A DNA stretch of 64,000 bases from Streptomyces sp. DG2A-72 (GCF_030499575.1 NZ_JASTLC010000001.1:8146001-8210000); one strand, 5' to 3'. Numbered from the stretch's first letter, positions 32,977 through 40,450 are shown. Numbers and translations: made by a program. Notes: generated from the sequence alone by a model not told the origin.

Positions 32977-33546
32977 CTACTTGAATCCATCCGTGAACCC
33001 ACGGTCTTTGTCACGGGCGCAAAGACGATCCTGGTCGCAGGCGCGGTGCACCTTGGCCGTCCTGCCCCTGGCCTTGCTGAGCAGGCTCTCCGCCTCGTCC
33101 AGCGCTTCGCGGGCCTGGCTTTCTGCGGTCCGCAGCTCGCCCAGGTCGGGGTGCTGCCGGAACGTCCAGCCGTCCGGCCCGTAACCCACGCTGCCGGGGT
33201 CGTTCTCGGCCTGCACGCGGGCTACGGTCGCGGATGTCCAGGCTTGAGATGCCTGCATGTAAGCCTCGGCGGCCTCTTCCTCGGCCCTGGTCGCCTCGGC
33301 GATCTGCGGGGCGTACCGGTCGACGACTGCCTGCTCGGCCTTGCCCAGCGGATCGGACTTCGGGGGAACGGAGAAAAGCTCGATCCTGCCGTCAGCCCGG
33401 CAATACCAGGCGATGGTCTGTCCGGCGAACCTGCCTTTGCCCTCGATGGCCCAACCGTCAGCTTCACAACCCTGGTGAGGGCACTGGGCGCTACCGTTGG
33501 CTTCGCCGGCTGCGGCAACTGCCTTGTTGCTCCGGGGAGTTCGCAT
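32977..33546 (-). CDS. Hypothetical protein with zinc-like knuckle and coiled coil, 189 aa
   Basis: The N-terminal part has CPHQGC and a later YC, perhaps a small metal site. Residues about 70-175 are strongly helical with heptad-like Ala/Glu/Leu spacing (AEATRAEEEAAEAYMQASQAW, then LRTAESQAREALDEAESLLSKARG). The ATG follows the previous stop by one base (TGAGATG), so it is coupled. It is last in the prohead-protease operon, where phages often carry capsid-assembly or scaffold genes, but I see no family match. Confidence 0.6.
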   Translation of the reverse strand: MRTPRSNKAVAAAGEANGSAQCPHQGCEADGWAIEGKGRFAGQTIAWYCRADGRIELFSVPPKSDPLGKAEQAVVDRYAPQIAEATRAEEEAAEAYMQASQAWTSATVARVQAENDPGSVGYGPDGWTFRQHPDLGELRTAESQAREALDEAESLLSKARGRTAKVHRACDQDRLCARDKDRGFTDGFK

Positions 33547-33547
33547 C

Positions 33548-33796
33548 TCACATCACCCCCGCCGCATGCTCGACCGCAATCTGCTTGGCTCGTTCGACCA
33601 CCGCGATAAGCCTTTCGGTTTCGTACATGTTGCGGCGAGTCATGACGCTATTGAGCAGCGCTACCGTGTTGGAGGGCAGCGGCTCTCCGCCCTGAGTGTC
33701 GCCACCATCGTTGATGTACAGCGCCCGGCGTAGCTCGGCCTGCTTCTCTTCAGTGGGCGACGGGCTTGAGTTGAGATCGTCGCGGTTTTCGCTCAT
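33548..33796 (-). CDS. Small hypothetical protein, 82 aa
   Basis: An acidic N-terminus followed by a helical C-terminal half (NTVALLNSVMTRRNMYETERLIAVVERAKQIAVEHAAGVM). It starts two bases after the prohead-protease stop. No family recognised. In related phage-like operons this position would hold the major capsid gene, which is absent here. Confidence 0.55.
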   Translation of the reverse strand: MSENRDDLNSSPSPTEEKQAELRRALYINDGGDTQGGEPLPSNTVALLNSVMTRRNMYETERLIAVVERAKQIAVEHAAGVM

Positions 33797-33798
33797 TT

Positions 33799-34806
33799 TC
33801 AGTAACCCATCCTTTGTAGCCGTGACCGGCTCTCGTATAGCCGCACGTCTTCTTCCGATTCTTCGGGGTGACTAATGTGCCGTAGCTCGTGAGGAACGAC
33901 ATTCCAGCAATCATCTTCGGACAGGCCGGAGTTGAGTTCTATGACACTGGGTGCCGCCTTTGGGTGACACCTACCGAGCAACGGAACTTCTGACCAGAAA
34001 TCCATAAATTCGTCCGCCCCATCTTCGGCCGAAAACCACTTGATGCGAATCTGATCCCGGTCTAGCCCCAACTCTGGAGCGTAGGTGCCGATGGCGGCAT
34101 AGGCTGCGTCGCGGACCGTCTGCGGCACGATCCATGCTTTGTCGTATGAATATCCGACTCCCACCTCCTTCACGTAGTTGTGATAGAGGCGTTCCACCTC
34201 GGTACGCAGTGCTTCGTGGCGGCACTCCTCGTCCAAACGCTCGCGAATGGTAATCAATTCGTCGGTCTCCAGGTTCTTCCTGATCCGCAAAAGTTCACGT
34301 CGCTCGACATCGCTGATGTCTGACCGGCTCTTAATGCTTACGAGTTCGGTCCCGATCGAGGCGGCTTGCAGGACCGGGGATATCTCCCTGACTTTCACTG
34401 ACGAGATGTACCTCGTAGGGCGGCCCTTGATGTCCTTTCCCATTCGGCTCTTGATTTCGTCCAGGCTCCAACTGAACTCGGCCAGGTCTCCGAGACCTTT
34501 CAGCACGGCGTGTGCGTCACGGCCTGCCACGGAGTCCATGAACAGTTCGCCGACTACCCTTGCTGTGTTGCCGACCACCTTGATGCTTCCGCGTCCGATG
34601 GGCATTGCGTTCGGTCCCCATGCCGAATGATTCCAGCCGCTGATGATTACAGGTCCTTCTTTGACGGCTCCCGGTTCCACAATGTCTCCATCGTGGTCAC
34701 GGACCCCGAAGGTCACGAAGGTCGCCTCTATCCTCCCGCTTGCATCGGTTCCGGCCACCGCCTTGACGGTCACGCCGTTGGATGCTGTCTTACGCTCAAT
34801 CATCAC
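33799..34806 (-). CDS. HK97-type prohead protease with unknown C-terminal domain
   Basis: Residues 1-160 match the U35 prohead protease pattern: TFGVRDHDGDIVEPGAV, ISGWNHSAWG (H60), LAEFSWSLDE (S112/S114) and VREISPVLQAA (E141). These provide a His-Ser-acid catalytic set. Residues about 165-335 are not protease-like; they end with VVPHELRHISHPEESEEDVRLYE, an HExxH-type motif (H306-H310) suggesting a metal site. GTG 34806 is seven bases after GGGGAGG; ATG 34803 is the alternative. In phages this enzyme matures capsids, but no capsid gene is present. Confidence 0.7.
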   Translation of the reverse strand: MMIERKTASNGVTVKAVAGTDASGRIEATFVTFGVRDHDGDIVEPGAVKEGPVIISGWNHSAWGPNAMPIGRGSIKVVGNTARVVGELFMDSVAGRDAHAVLKGLGDLAEFSWSLDEIKSRMGKDIKGRPTRYISSVKVREISPVLQAASIGTELVSIKSRSDISDVERRELLRIRKNLETDELITIRERLDEECRHEALRTEVERLYHNYVKEVGVGYSYDKAWIVPQTVRDAAYAAIGTYAPELGLDRDQIRIKWFSAEDGADEFMDFWSEVPLLGRCHPKAAPSVIELNSGLSEDDCWNVVPHELRHISHPEESEEDVRLYESRSRLQRMGY

Positions 34807-34810
34807 TACT

Positions 34811-35167
34811 TCACCTCCCCTTGCCTTGCCTTGCCTTCTTCAGAATGAACGCTTTATCGAACACATAGAACTTCTTGCCTACCGGCACGCCGCCCAGCTC
34901 TACCCGCCTCCGGTTTACCGTTCGCGGTGAGACGCCAAGAATTTCGGCGCACTCCTCCCCACAGATCAATTGTGACCCAATGTCCAGTACCGGACGGGAT
35001 TTATGTCCCGTACCGGTCAGCTCGGCGAAAATCCGCAGCAGTTCTTCTCGCCGGGCGCCGTTTAGGAGCTTCTTCGCCTCCTTGCTCGGATCGGCGTGCA
35101 GGGCGATGTGGATCGCGTTGCTCAGCAGGTTCGCTTGTATGGACCCCACTGCGTACGTCGGCTGCAT
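34811..35167 (-). CDS. Helix-turn-helix DNA-binding protein, 118 aa
   Basis: The C-terminal half has a MerR/Xis-type winged helix (LICGEECAEILGVSPRTVNRRRVELGGVPVGKKFYVFDKAFILKK). The N-terminal half is helical. The ATG at 35167 is chosen over a longer frame to 35308 that lacks a ribosome site. It directly precedes the prohead protease, a place where phages may carry a small terminase subunit or late regulator. Either role is speculative. Confidence 0.6.
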   Translation of the reverse strand: MQPTYAVGSIQANLLSNAIHIALHADPSKEAKKLLNGARREELLRIFAELTGTGHKSRPVLDIGSQLICGEECAEILGVSPRTVNRRRVELGGVPVGKKFYVFDKAFILKKARQGKGR

Positions 35168-35308
35168 CACTACGACCACCGCCCCCAGCAGGAAAGCCCG
35201 AAGCGGCAAAGACGCGCCTGAGAGGCGATTGAGGACCGCTCGGGTACCTGATAGCTGGAAGGCATTCGAGAGGCCCTGAGATGCCGCCCAGGACCTTCTT
35301 GGGGGCAT

Positions 35309-35485
35309 TTACGCATGGCGGCCACCACGCCGGAGCGGACATGAGTCGGAATGCCGACCAGAGAGCCCGAAATCGCTGCACCACAGGCAGTCAGCCAAGA
35401 GCGGCTCGTCCATGGGATCGGCGACGGACACCGCCTCGGCGGCCAGACCGGCTATTAGGTCGGACAGATCAATTTCGTCTTCCAT
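35309..35485 (-). CDS. Small Cys/His protein, 58 aa
   Basis: An acidic N-terminus (EDEIDLSDLIAGLAAEAVSVADP), then CLWCSDFGLSGRHSDSCPL, a C-C-H-C arrangement that probably binds zinc. The ATG at 35485 follows AAAGGA. It lies between the helicase and the HTH gene, in the same direction. Function unknown. Confidence 0.5.
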   Translation of the reverse strand: MEDEIDLSDLIAGLAAEAVSVADPMDEPLLADCLWCSDFGLSGRHSDSCPLRRGGRHA

Positions 35486-35642
35486 CGTGATTCCTTTCTT
35501 AAGGGCTTGCCCTGGTCGTCCAGCGCGTACCCTCACCGACGGTCAGGCCGGTACGGCGGGTGACCGTGTGATGTGACGTGACCTCCCTATAGGGAGAGGT
35601 CACATCACGCACACGTGAGCGGTCACGTGTGACATTCGGTCA

Positions 35643-36776
35643 TCACGCGGCTTGACCAGGGATTTCTTCGAGAGCGAACCATTGAGCGGCTTTCCCTACG
35701 CCTTCTGGGGGGATCTGGTCGGCCAGGTTCAGTTCCGCGAGGCGGTTCAGTCCTCGTGAACACGTCTCTCGGCGGAGCCCGTGGCCATGCTTTTCTGCGA
35801 TCCGGTCAACCAGTTGCGCGACTGTCTCTGGTCGCCCTCCGGCCGCAATCATTGCTTCCAAGAGCTTCCGTTCAGACGGTGTCAGTTCAGCCGTTCCGTC
35901 TTCTGGTTCATTGGCAGCTTGCTCAATGGAGTACTGCATCGGGCTGCTGAGATCATCGGGGTCATCGGCGCGTACCCGGCGAATGAGCGTCATGGCGGGA
36001 ACCGCTATTTCGTCGCCTTTGAACTGCCACTTCAGCCGCACCGTCGACTCCTTGGTATTCGGATCTGTACGCTCACCACCCTGTACGCCAACGCTGATCA
36101 GGAACCGCCCCCATTCGGCAGGGCCGACACCGCTGGATCGGTCGTGGCCGTCACCTTGACCAGTTTTGTTCCAGTGATGCGTGATCAGCAGCGATGCATC
36201 AAACTCCTGTGCAATGCGCTGCACTCGGTAGAGCATTGCCCCCATGGAGTTGAGGTCGCTGCTCTTTGCTTTGTCTCCCGCCGCCAAGTAGAGCGGATCG
36301 ATGATGATGAGTGATGGTCGATACTGTTCAACTGCTTTCCGGACCTCATGCAGAATCTGCAAGTCGTTCAGTTGCGGTGCAGTGAAACACGGCACTATTG
36401 GAAGCCGGTCAGTATCGGCTTCCGCTATCCCCTTCGACTTCCCGACTGCGCGAGCCCGCCGCACCATCTTGCGTTTGCTTCCCTCGCCGAAGAAAACGAT
36501 GACCGGACCGGATGCCTCACATTCGAACTGTCCGAGCCATGGAAGACCTGCGGCGCAGGAAATAGCGGCGTCGAGGATGGCCCACGTCTTACCGGCCTTG
36601 TACTCGGCACTCAGGATTCCGTAATCGCCTTCAACGACGATGCCTTTGAACAGCCATCGGGGCGGCCCTGCCGCATCCACCTCGGCCGCCACTTCAGCCA
36701 GTGAGTGGAACACGAGGCGCGCAGGGGGTGGTGCATGGTTGCCCGTGCACTCAGAGTCGTGTGCTGGGCATGCCAT
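35643..36776 (-). CDS. RepA-type AAA replicative helicase (AAA_25)
   Basis: A 377-aa RecA-fold ATPase. Its Walker A reads SAEYKAGKT (residues 56-64, first Gly replaced by Ala), Walker B is LIIIDPLY (D160), and ITHHWNKTG near 198 is the sensor/arginine region. The C-terminus (TPSERKLLEAMIAAGG...) is a winged helix. Such proteins unwind plasmid, phage or island DNA at the start of replication. It is the largest protein of the leftward operon and implies that the excised element can replicate. Confidence 0.78.
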   Translation of the reverse strand: MACPAHDSECTGNHAPPPARLVFHSLAEVAAEVDAAGPPRWLFKGIVVEGDYGILSAEYKAGKTWAILDAAISCAAGLPWLGQFECEASGPVIVFFGEGSKRKMVRRARAVGKSKGIAEADTDRLPIVPCFTAPQLNDLQILHEVRKAVEQYRPSLIIIDPLYLAAGDKAKSSDLNSMGAMLYRVQRIAQEFDASLLITHHWNKTGQGDGHDRSSGVGPAEWGRFLISVGVQGGERTDPNTKESTVRLKWQFKGDEIAVPAMTLIRRVRADDPDDLSSPMQYSIEQAANEPEDGTAELTPSERKLLEAMIAAGGRPETVAQLVDRIAEKHGHGLRRETCSRGLNRLAELNLADQIPPEGVGKAAQWFALEEIPGQAA

Positions 36777-36839
36777 TCACAACCACCCCCGGCGCGGCGC
36801 GTTACAATATGCAGTACAAAGATCGATGTTGCTATCGGG

Positions 36840-36864
36840 CCCCCTGGTTGTTGCCGCCAGGGGG
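36840..36864. terminator. Hairpin between helicase and upstream gene
   Basis: Perfect 8-bp stem ccccctgg / ccaggggg with a 9-base loop, between the helicase start and the end of the 89-aa gene. It probably ends the small upstream transcript. Confidence 0.5.
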
Positions 36865-36871
36865 TTCGTGT

Positions 36872-36887
36872 TGTCTGACATAAGACA
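36872..36887. promoter_or_regulatory. Inverted repeat TGTCT-N6-AGACA
   Basis: Five-base perfect arms separated by six bases, next to the hairpin and about 95 bp upstream of the helicase gene. Possible operator for an element-encoded regulator. Confidence 0.3.
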
Positions 36888-36920
36888 CTTGGATTCCTTG
36901 TCTACGGGTCGTTGAGGTCT

Positions 36921-37190
36921 TCAGAGACTGGTCGCCACGTAATCGACCAGGCAGGCTGCCTCGGTGCAGGGTCCGCACACGCGGCGGTCCTTCGCGGACG
37001 GCACGGCCTCTTCGCGGAGCACCACGCACACACCGCACCACTTCGGCGGCACTCGCATGAGCAGCGCCGCCTGGAGCTGTTCGTAGCGTCGCGTCCATGA
37101 GTCGTCGTCGGGGTTCAGTTGCTCGGTGTCGCGCTCGAACTGGTCGAGCAGTCGGGCAAGTTCCTCGGATATCGCTTCCTGGGGTTTCAC
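36921..37190 (-). CDS. Cys-rich hypothetical protein, 89 aa
   Basis: A helical acidic N-terminus (EAISEELARLLDQFERDTEQLNPDDDSWTRR), then WCGVCVVLREEAVPSAKDRRVCGPCTEAACLVDY. The two CxxC pairs are typical of a zinc ribbon. The start is GTG 37190. It lies between xis and the helicase in the leftward direction. Function unknown. Confidence 0.55.
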   Translation of the reverse strand: MKPQEAISEELARLLDQFERDTEQLNPDDDSWTRRYEQLQAALLMRVPPKWCGVCVVLREEAVPSAKDRRVCGPCTEAACLVDYVATSL

Positions 37191-37273
37191 TTCTCATCTG
37201 TTCACTTCCTGCGGGGTCGTTGGTAAGTCGGCTTGTTGGGATCGATCCCTATGTCACGGCCTCGGCCCCCGCG

Positions 37274-37465
37274 TCAAGCGGCATCACCCCGCGACTGCTG
37301 GTCGAGCCACTTCTCTATGTCGGCCCACCTGTAGCGCCGGAAGCGGCCGACCTTGATCGGCGTCGGTCCGATACCCCGATATCGCCATTGCGCGAGGGTC
37401 GCCCTCGGGATGCCGAGATACTCGGCCAGTTCCTCTGGGGTGGCTAGTTTCTTCTCTCCGGGCAT
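37274..37465 (-). CDS. xis: Excisionase-like helix-turn-helix protein
   Basis: A 63-aa MerR/Xis-type winged helix: LATPEELAEYLGIPRATLAQWRYRGIGPTPIKVGRFRRYRWADIEKWLDQ. Such proteins direct integrase towards excision, and some also regulate. The ATG at 37465 follows AAGGAG. It is divergent from the XRE gene across an 86-bp control region and close to int, the usual place for xis. Confidence 0.78.
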   Translation of the reverse strand: MPGEKKLATPEELAEYLGIPRATLAQWRYRGIGPTPIKVGRFRRYRWADIEKWLDQQSRGDAA

Positions 37466-37517
37466 GATCACTCCTTCTTGGCTGATGACTGCCTAATTCG
37501 AAGTCTGCCACCACGGC

Positions 37518-37556
37518 TTGCCATGCGCCAGAATGGGCGTATTCTGCTTGCATGGC
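37518..37556 (+). promoter_or_regulatory. Promoter and nested operator of the element repressor
   Basis: TTGCCA (37518-37523), a 16-bp spacer and TATTCT (37540-37545) form a good promoter whose -10 is six bases from the XRE ATG, so the message would be leaderless. Two nested inverted repeats cover it: gccatgc/gcatggc (37520-37526, 37550-37556) and cagaat/attctg (37529-37534, 37541-37546). This is a strong candidate for the repressor's own operator, also serving xis on the other strand. Confidence 0.6.
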
Positions 37557-38079
37557 AGGAACGACGAGGCGTCACAGCGAAACCGGTCCAGTAGGCGACC
37601 AGGTGGCCGACAACGTGGCGGAGATCAGGCGCAGGCGCCGCATGACGACGAAGCAACTGGCCGAGGCGGTAGGCGAGATGGGCGTTCCCATGACCGCCTC
37701 GACGGTCACCAAGATCGAGACGCAGGGGCGCCGGGTCTTCGTCGACGAGTTGGTCGCCCTGGCCGCCGCGCTGGACGTGACCCCGGCCGCGCTGATGCTG
37801 CCCGGCAGGGACCCGCGACAGCCGGTCTGGATGGGCGAGCCGATGCCTTGGCGGCGTGCCTGGCGCTGGATGCACGGAGCGGCTCCGCTCCCGAGCCGTG
37901 AGGAGCTCTACGGGGAGGACTTCGGAGGGTTCCTCTCATGGCTGTCGATCAACCGCCCGTACATGACCGAGGTGGAGTTTCAGCGCGAGTACCTCGGCCC
38001 GGCGCGCCCCGCGACCTGGCAGGAATTCATGAGGGGGGCCGAAGAGGAGGGCGAGGAAGATGAAGGCCCAGGTAGTTGA
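37552..38079 (+). CDS. XRE-family repressor of the element
   Basis: A 175-aa protein with an N-terminal helix-turn-helix (residues about 18-80: VADNVAEIRRRRRMTTKQLAEAVGEMGVPMTASTVTKIETQGRR). A Trp/Arg-rich middle and a Glu-rich tail follow. It overlaps int by 20 bp, so the two are co-transcribed from a probably leaderless promoter. Likely role: maintenance of the integrated state by repressing the divergent xis-helicase direction. Confidence 0.78.
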   Translation: MAGTTRRHSETGPVGDQVADNVAEIRRRRRMTTKQLAEAVGEMGVPMTASTVTKIETQGRRVFVDELVALAAALDVTPAALMLPGRDPRQPVWMGEPMPWRRAWRWMHGAAPLPSREELYGEDFGGFLSWLSINRPYMTEVEFQREYLGPARPATWQEFMRGAEEEGEEDEGPGS

Positions 38080-39346
38080 TCGCTGGCACCTCGCGCGGCC
38101 GGGCAATGATGCCCAGTCGTGCGGGCAGCACAGCACCAAGACGAAGAGGCTTGTGCCGTCCGCTGCGCACGGACACGGCAAGCGCTGGCAAGTTCGGTAC
38201 CGCGACGCCAAGGGCGATCAGCGCAAGGAGAACTACGCGCGGGGGTCGGATGCCGACGCCCGCGCCGCCGCTGTCGAGACGGATCTGAACAGGGGCGATT
38301 TCATCGACCGCAAGGCCGGTAGGGAGACGTTCCGTGAGTATGCGGAGCGCTGGCGTATATCGGCCCATCATCGCCCCTCAACCGTGGCCAGCATCCGGCA
38401 GAGGCTGGAGACGCATGTCTACCCGACCTTCGAGGACATGCCGATAGCCGACATCCGCCCCTCGGAGATCAGGGCGTGGACCAAGGGGCGCTCGGAGGTG
38501 CTCGCCCCCGTGAGCCTGAAGAACACCTACGCGATCATCAAGGCAGTGATGCGTACGGCGGTGCTGGACGGAGTCATCCGCTCTTCACCCTGTGATGGCG
38601 TGAGGCTCCCGCCGAACCGGAAGCCCGAGATCGTACCGCCCAGCGATGCGGCGGTAAGGGCGCTCATCGATGCCGCGCCCACGATGAGGGAGCGGGCTCT
38701 CGTACTGCTGGCCGCCGCATCGGGACTTCGGCAAGGCGAGCTGTTCGGGCTTGAAGTGCACCACGTCGACTTCCTACGGCGCGAGGTGCGGGTGGAGCAG
38801 CAACTCTGCGACGTCACGGGTAAGGGCGCTGGTGGCGTCTTCCTTGGGCCGACGAAGACCCATGAGGCAACCCGGACGGTGCCGCTGGCCAAGGCTGCCG
38901 TGGATGCCGTCGCCGCGTACCTCGCTCAGGGCCCGGTGCCCGAAGTGGAGATCTGGGACCGCACGAATCCGCGCAAGCCGGTGAAGCGCAAAGCCCGGCT
39001 GCTGTTCCCGAACGCCTCTGGGCGGCCAATCCAGCGCTCGCCCTGGGCGCGGACATGGTCGGGCATCGAGAAGCGCGCGAACGTGGCTCTGGAGGTGGCT
39101 GGCAGCGGTGTGCGTGTGCCCGTAGGCACGACGTTGCATGACCTCCGCCACTACTACGCCAGTCTGCTGATCAAGCACCGCGAGTCGGTGAAGACCGTTC
39201 AGAAGCGCCTGGGGCACTCGAAGCCGAGCATCACGCTCGACACCTACACCCATCTGTGGTTGGACGATCAGGACACGACCAGGGCAGCCGTCGAGGCGGT
39301 CCTTGGTGATGTGCCCCCGATGTGCCCTGCAAGGGAGGCCGGATGA
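38060..39346 (+). CDS. int: Tyrosine site-specific integrase
   Basis: A 428-aa phage-type integrase. An arm-binding N-terminus (HGKRWQVRYRDAKGDQRKENY) is followed by a SAM-like core-binding domain (TFREYAERW...). The catalytic domain has Arg in ASGLRQGELFGLE, HDLRHYYASLL (H-x-x-R), LGHSKPSITLDTY, and nucleophile Y396. All essential residues are present, so the enzyme looks intact. It ends 34 bp before attR, as usual for such elements. Confidence 0.93.
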   Translation: MKAQVVDRWHLARPGNDAQSCGQHSTKTKRLVPSAAHGHGKRWQVRYRDAKGDQRKENYARGSDADARAAAVETDLNRGDFIDRKAGRETFREYAERWRISAHHRPSTVASIRQRLETHVYPTFEDMPIADIRPSEIRAWTKGRSEVLAPVSLKNTYAIIKAVMRTAVLDGVIRSSPCDGVRLPPNRKPEIVPPSDAAVRALIDAAPTMRERALVLLAAASGLRQGELFGLEVHHVDFLRREVRVEQQLCDVTGKGAGGVFLGPTKTHEATRTVPLAKAAVDAVAAYLAQGPVPEVEIWDRTNPRKPVKRKARLLFPNASGRPIQRSPWARTWSGIEKRANVALEVAGSGVRVPVGTTLHDLRHYYASLLIKHRESVKTVQKRLGHSKPSITLDTYTHLWLDDQDTTRAAVEAVLGDVPPMCPAREAG

Positions 39347-39352
39347 CTGTAT

Positions 39353-39366
39353 GTGCAGGTCAGGCG
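39353..39366 (-). repeat. Right arm-type integrase site
   Basis: gtgcaggtcaggcg, the exact reverse complement of 27554-27567 near attL, 14 bp inside the attR core and just after the int stop codon. Confidence 0.7.
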
Positions 39367-39380
39367 CCCACCGGGACAGA

Positions 39381-39394
39381 TCAAGGGTATCTGT
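39381..39394. repeat. attR core (14 bp)
   Basis: tcaagggtatctgt, identical to attL. Beyond it to the right the sequence is host. On the minus strand this copy retains the original upstream half of the rnd promoter, now pointing into the element antisense to int. Confidence 0.85.
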
Positions 39395-39403
39395 GTATGG
39401 ACA

Positions 39404-39437
39404 GCGCCCGTCGACGGAACGTTCCGTCGACGGGCGC
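39404..39437. terminator. 34-bp perfect palindrome, terminator of the response-regulator gene
   Basis: gcgcccgtcgacggaac followed directly by its reverse complement. It lies on the host side of attR, between the stop of the leftward response-regulator gene and the former rnd promoter, so it was probably the native terminator between them. Being symmetrical, it also closes int transcription. Confidence 0.8.
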
Positions 39438-39564
39438 TTGAGGGTCGTAAACCAGTCAGGTCGGTGAAAGATCCGGTTCACGACGCATGGGGTTGGTGAG
39501 GCGGGACCAGCGGCCGATCCCTTTCATAAGTTCACGACTGTGAATACGGCGGCTCGGTTCGGGC

Positions 39565-40227
39565 TCAGTGGATGATTCCGGTGCGCAGGGCCACCGCGAC
39601 CATGCCGGCGCGGTCGCCCGTGCCGAGCTTGCGGGCGATACGGGCGAGGTGGCTCTTGACGGTCAGGGCGGACAGGCCCATCGAGACGCCGATCGCCTTG
39701 TTCGACTGGCCCTCCGCCACCAGTCGCAGCACCTCGACCTCACGGCCGGACAGCTCTCGGTAGCCGCCCGGGTGGCTCGGGGCACCCGGGGGGCGGCGGT
39801 GCATACGGGCGGCGGCGGCGCCGATGGGGGCGGCGCCCGGTCGGGTGGGGAGCCCGACGGTGGTACGGGTGCCGGTGACGACGTAGCCCTTGACGCCACC
39901 GGCGAGGGCATTGCGTACGGCGCCGATGTCGTCGGCGGCGGAGAGGGCGAGGCCGTTGGGCCAGCCCGCGGCGCGGGTCTCCGACAGGAGGGTGAGGCCG
40001 GAGCCGTCGGGCAGGTGGACGTCGGCGACACAGATGTCGCGGGGGTTGCCGATGCGGGGACGAGCCTCCGCGATGGACGAGGCCTCGATGACGTCGCGCA
40101 CACCGAGCGCCCACAAGTGGCGGGTGACGGTGGAGCGGACGCGGGGATCGGCCACGACCACCATGGCGGTCGGCTTGTTCGGGCGGTAGGCGACCAGGCT
40201 TGCGGGCTGCTCGAGGAGAACGGACAC
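39565..40227 (-). CDS. LuxR/NarL-type response regulator, atypical receiver
   Basis: A 220-aa protein. The receiver domain has D69 (CVADVHLPDGSG) but only one acidic residue in the first loop (VVVADPRVR) and Thr instead of the conserved Lys (GYVVTGT). This implies phosphate-independent or altered control. The C-terminal LuxR helix-turn-helix is complete (YRELSGREVEVLRLVAEGQSNKAIGVSMGLSALTVKSHLARIARKLG). The GTG start follows AGGAGG by five bases. No kinase gene is adjacent. Originally it lay just upstream of rnd. Confidence 0.82.
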   Translation of the reverse strand: MSVLLEQPASLVAYRPNKPTAMVVVADPRVRSTVTRHLWALGVRDVIEASSIAEARPRIGNPRDICVADVHLPDGSGLTLLSETRAAGWPNGLALSAADDIGAVRNALAGGVKGYVVTGTRTTVGLPTRPGAAPIGAAAARMHRRPPGAPSHPGGYRELSGREVEVLRLVAEGQSNKAIGVSMGLSALTVKSHLARIARKLGTGDRAGMVAVALRTGIIH

Positions 40228-40450
40228 CAGGCCTCCTGGGTGCGGGGACGACTTCTAGGTCACAGTCGTCTTCGGCACCAAACCTCTGTTTCTTTAGAGA
40301 AAGATCACGATCTAGTGAGTAACAATCAGGGCAATTCGGACAGGCTGTCGATCGCTCGATGAGCGAATCGGTTCGTTCGAGGGCTCGTTCGTGACTGAAA
40401 GTGGCCGTATCGACAAAGCGAGAGGGTGGCGTCGGCCGTTGGGGTGGCCG

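Larger units (their letters stand above)
27531..39394 (+). mobile_element. Integrated satellite/prophage-like element, about 11.9 kb
   Basis: Bounded by 14-bp direct repeats (27531-27544 and 39381-39394). Both flanking host genes, rnd and the response regulator, are on the minus strand. Cargo: integrase next to the right end, Xis, XRE repressor, RepA-type helicase, prohead protease operon, a DUF6879/XRE triad, an ADP-ribosyltransferase-like pair, and AT-rich spacers unlike the host. No FtsK/TraB, terminase, portal, capsid or tail gene was recognised. It is therefore neither a typical actinomycete conjugative element nor a full prophage; a phage satellite or decayed prophage island fits better. 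Confidence 0.85.

Noticed and set aside
27531..39394. Element as an AICE (pSAM2-like conjugative element)
   Set aside because: No FtsK/TraB-like translocase, spread genes or Rep/NUDIX set seen, and the attachment core is not the end of a tRNA gene.
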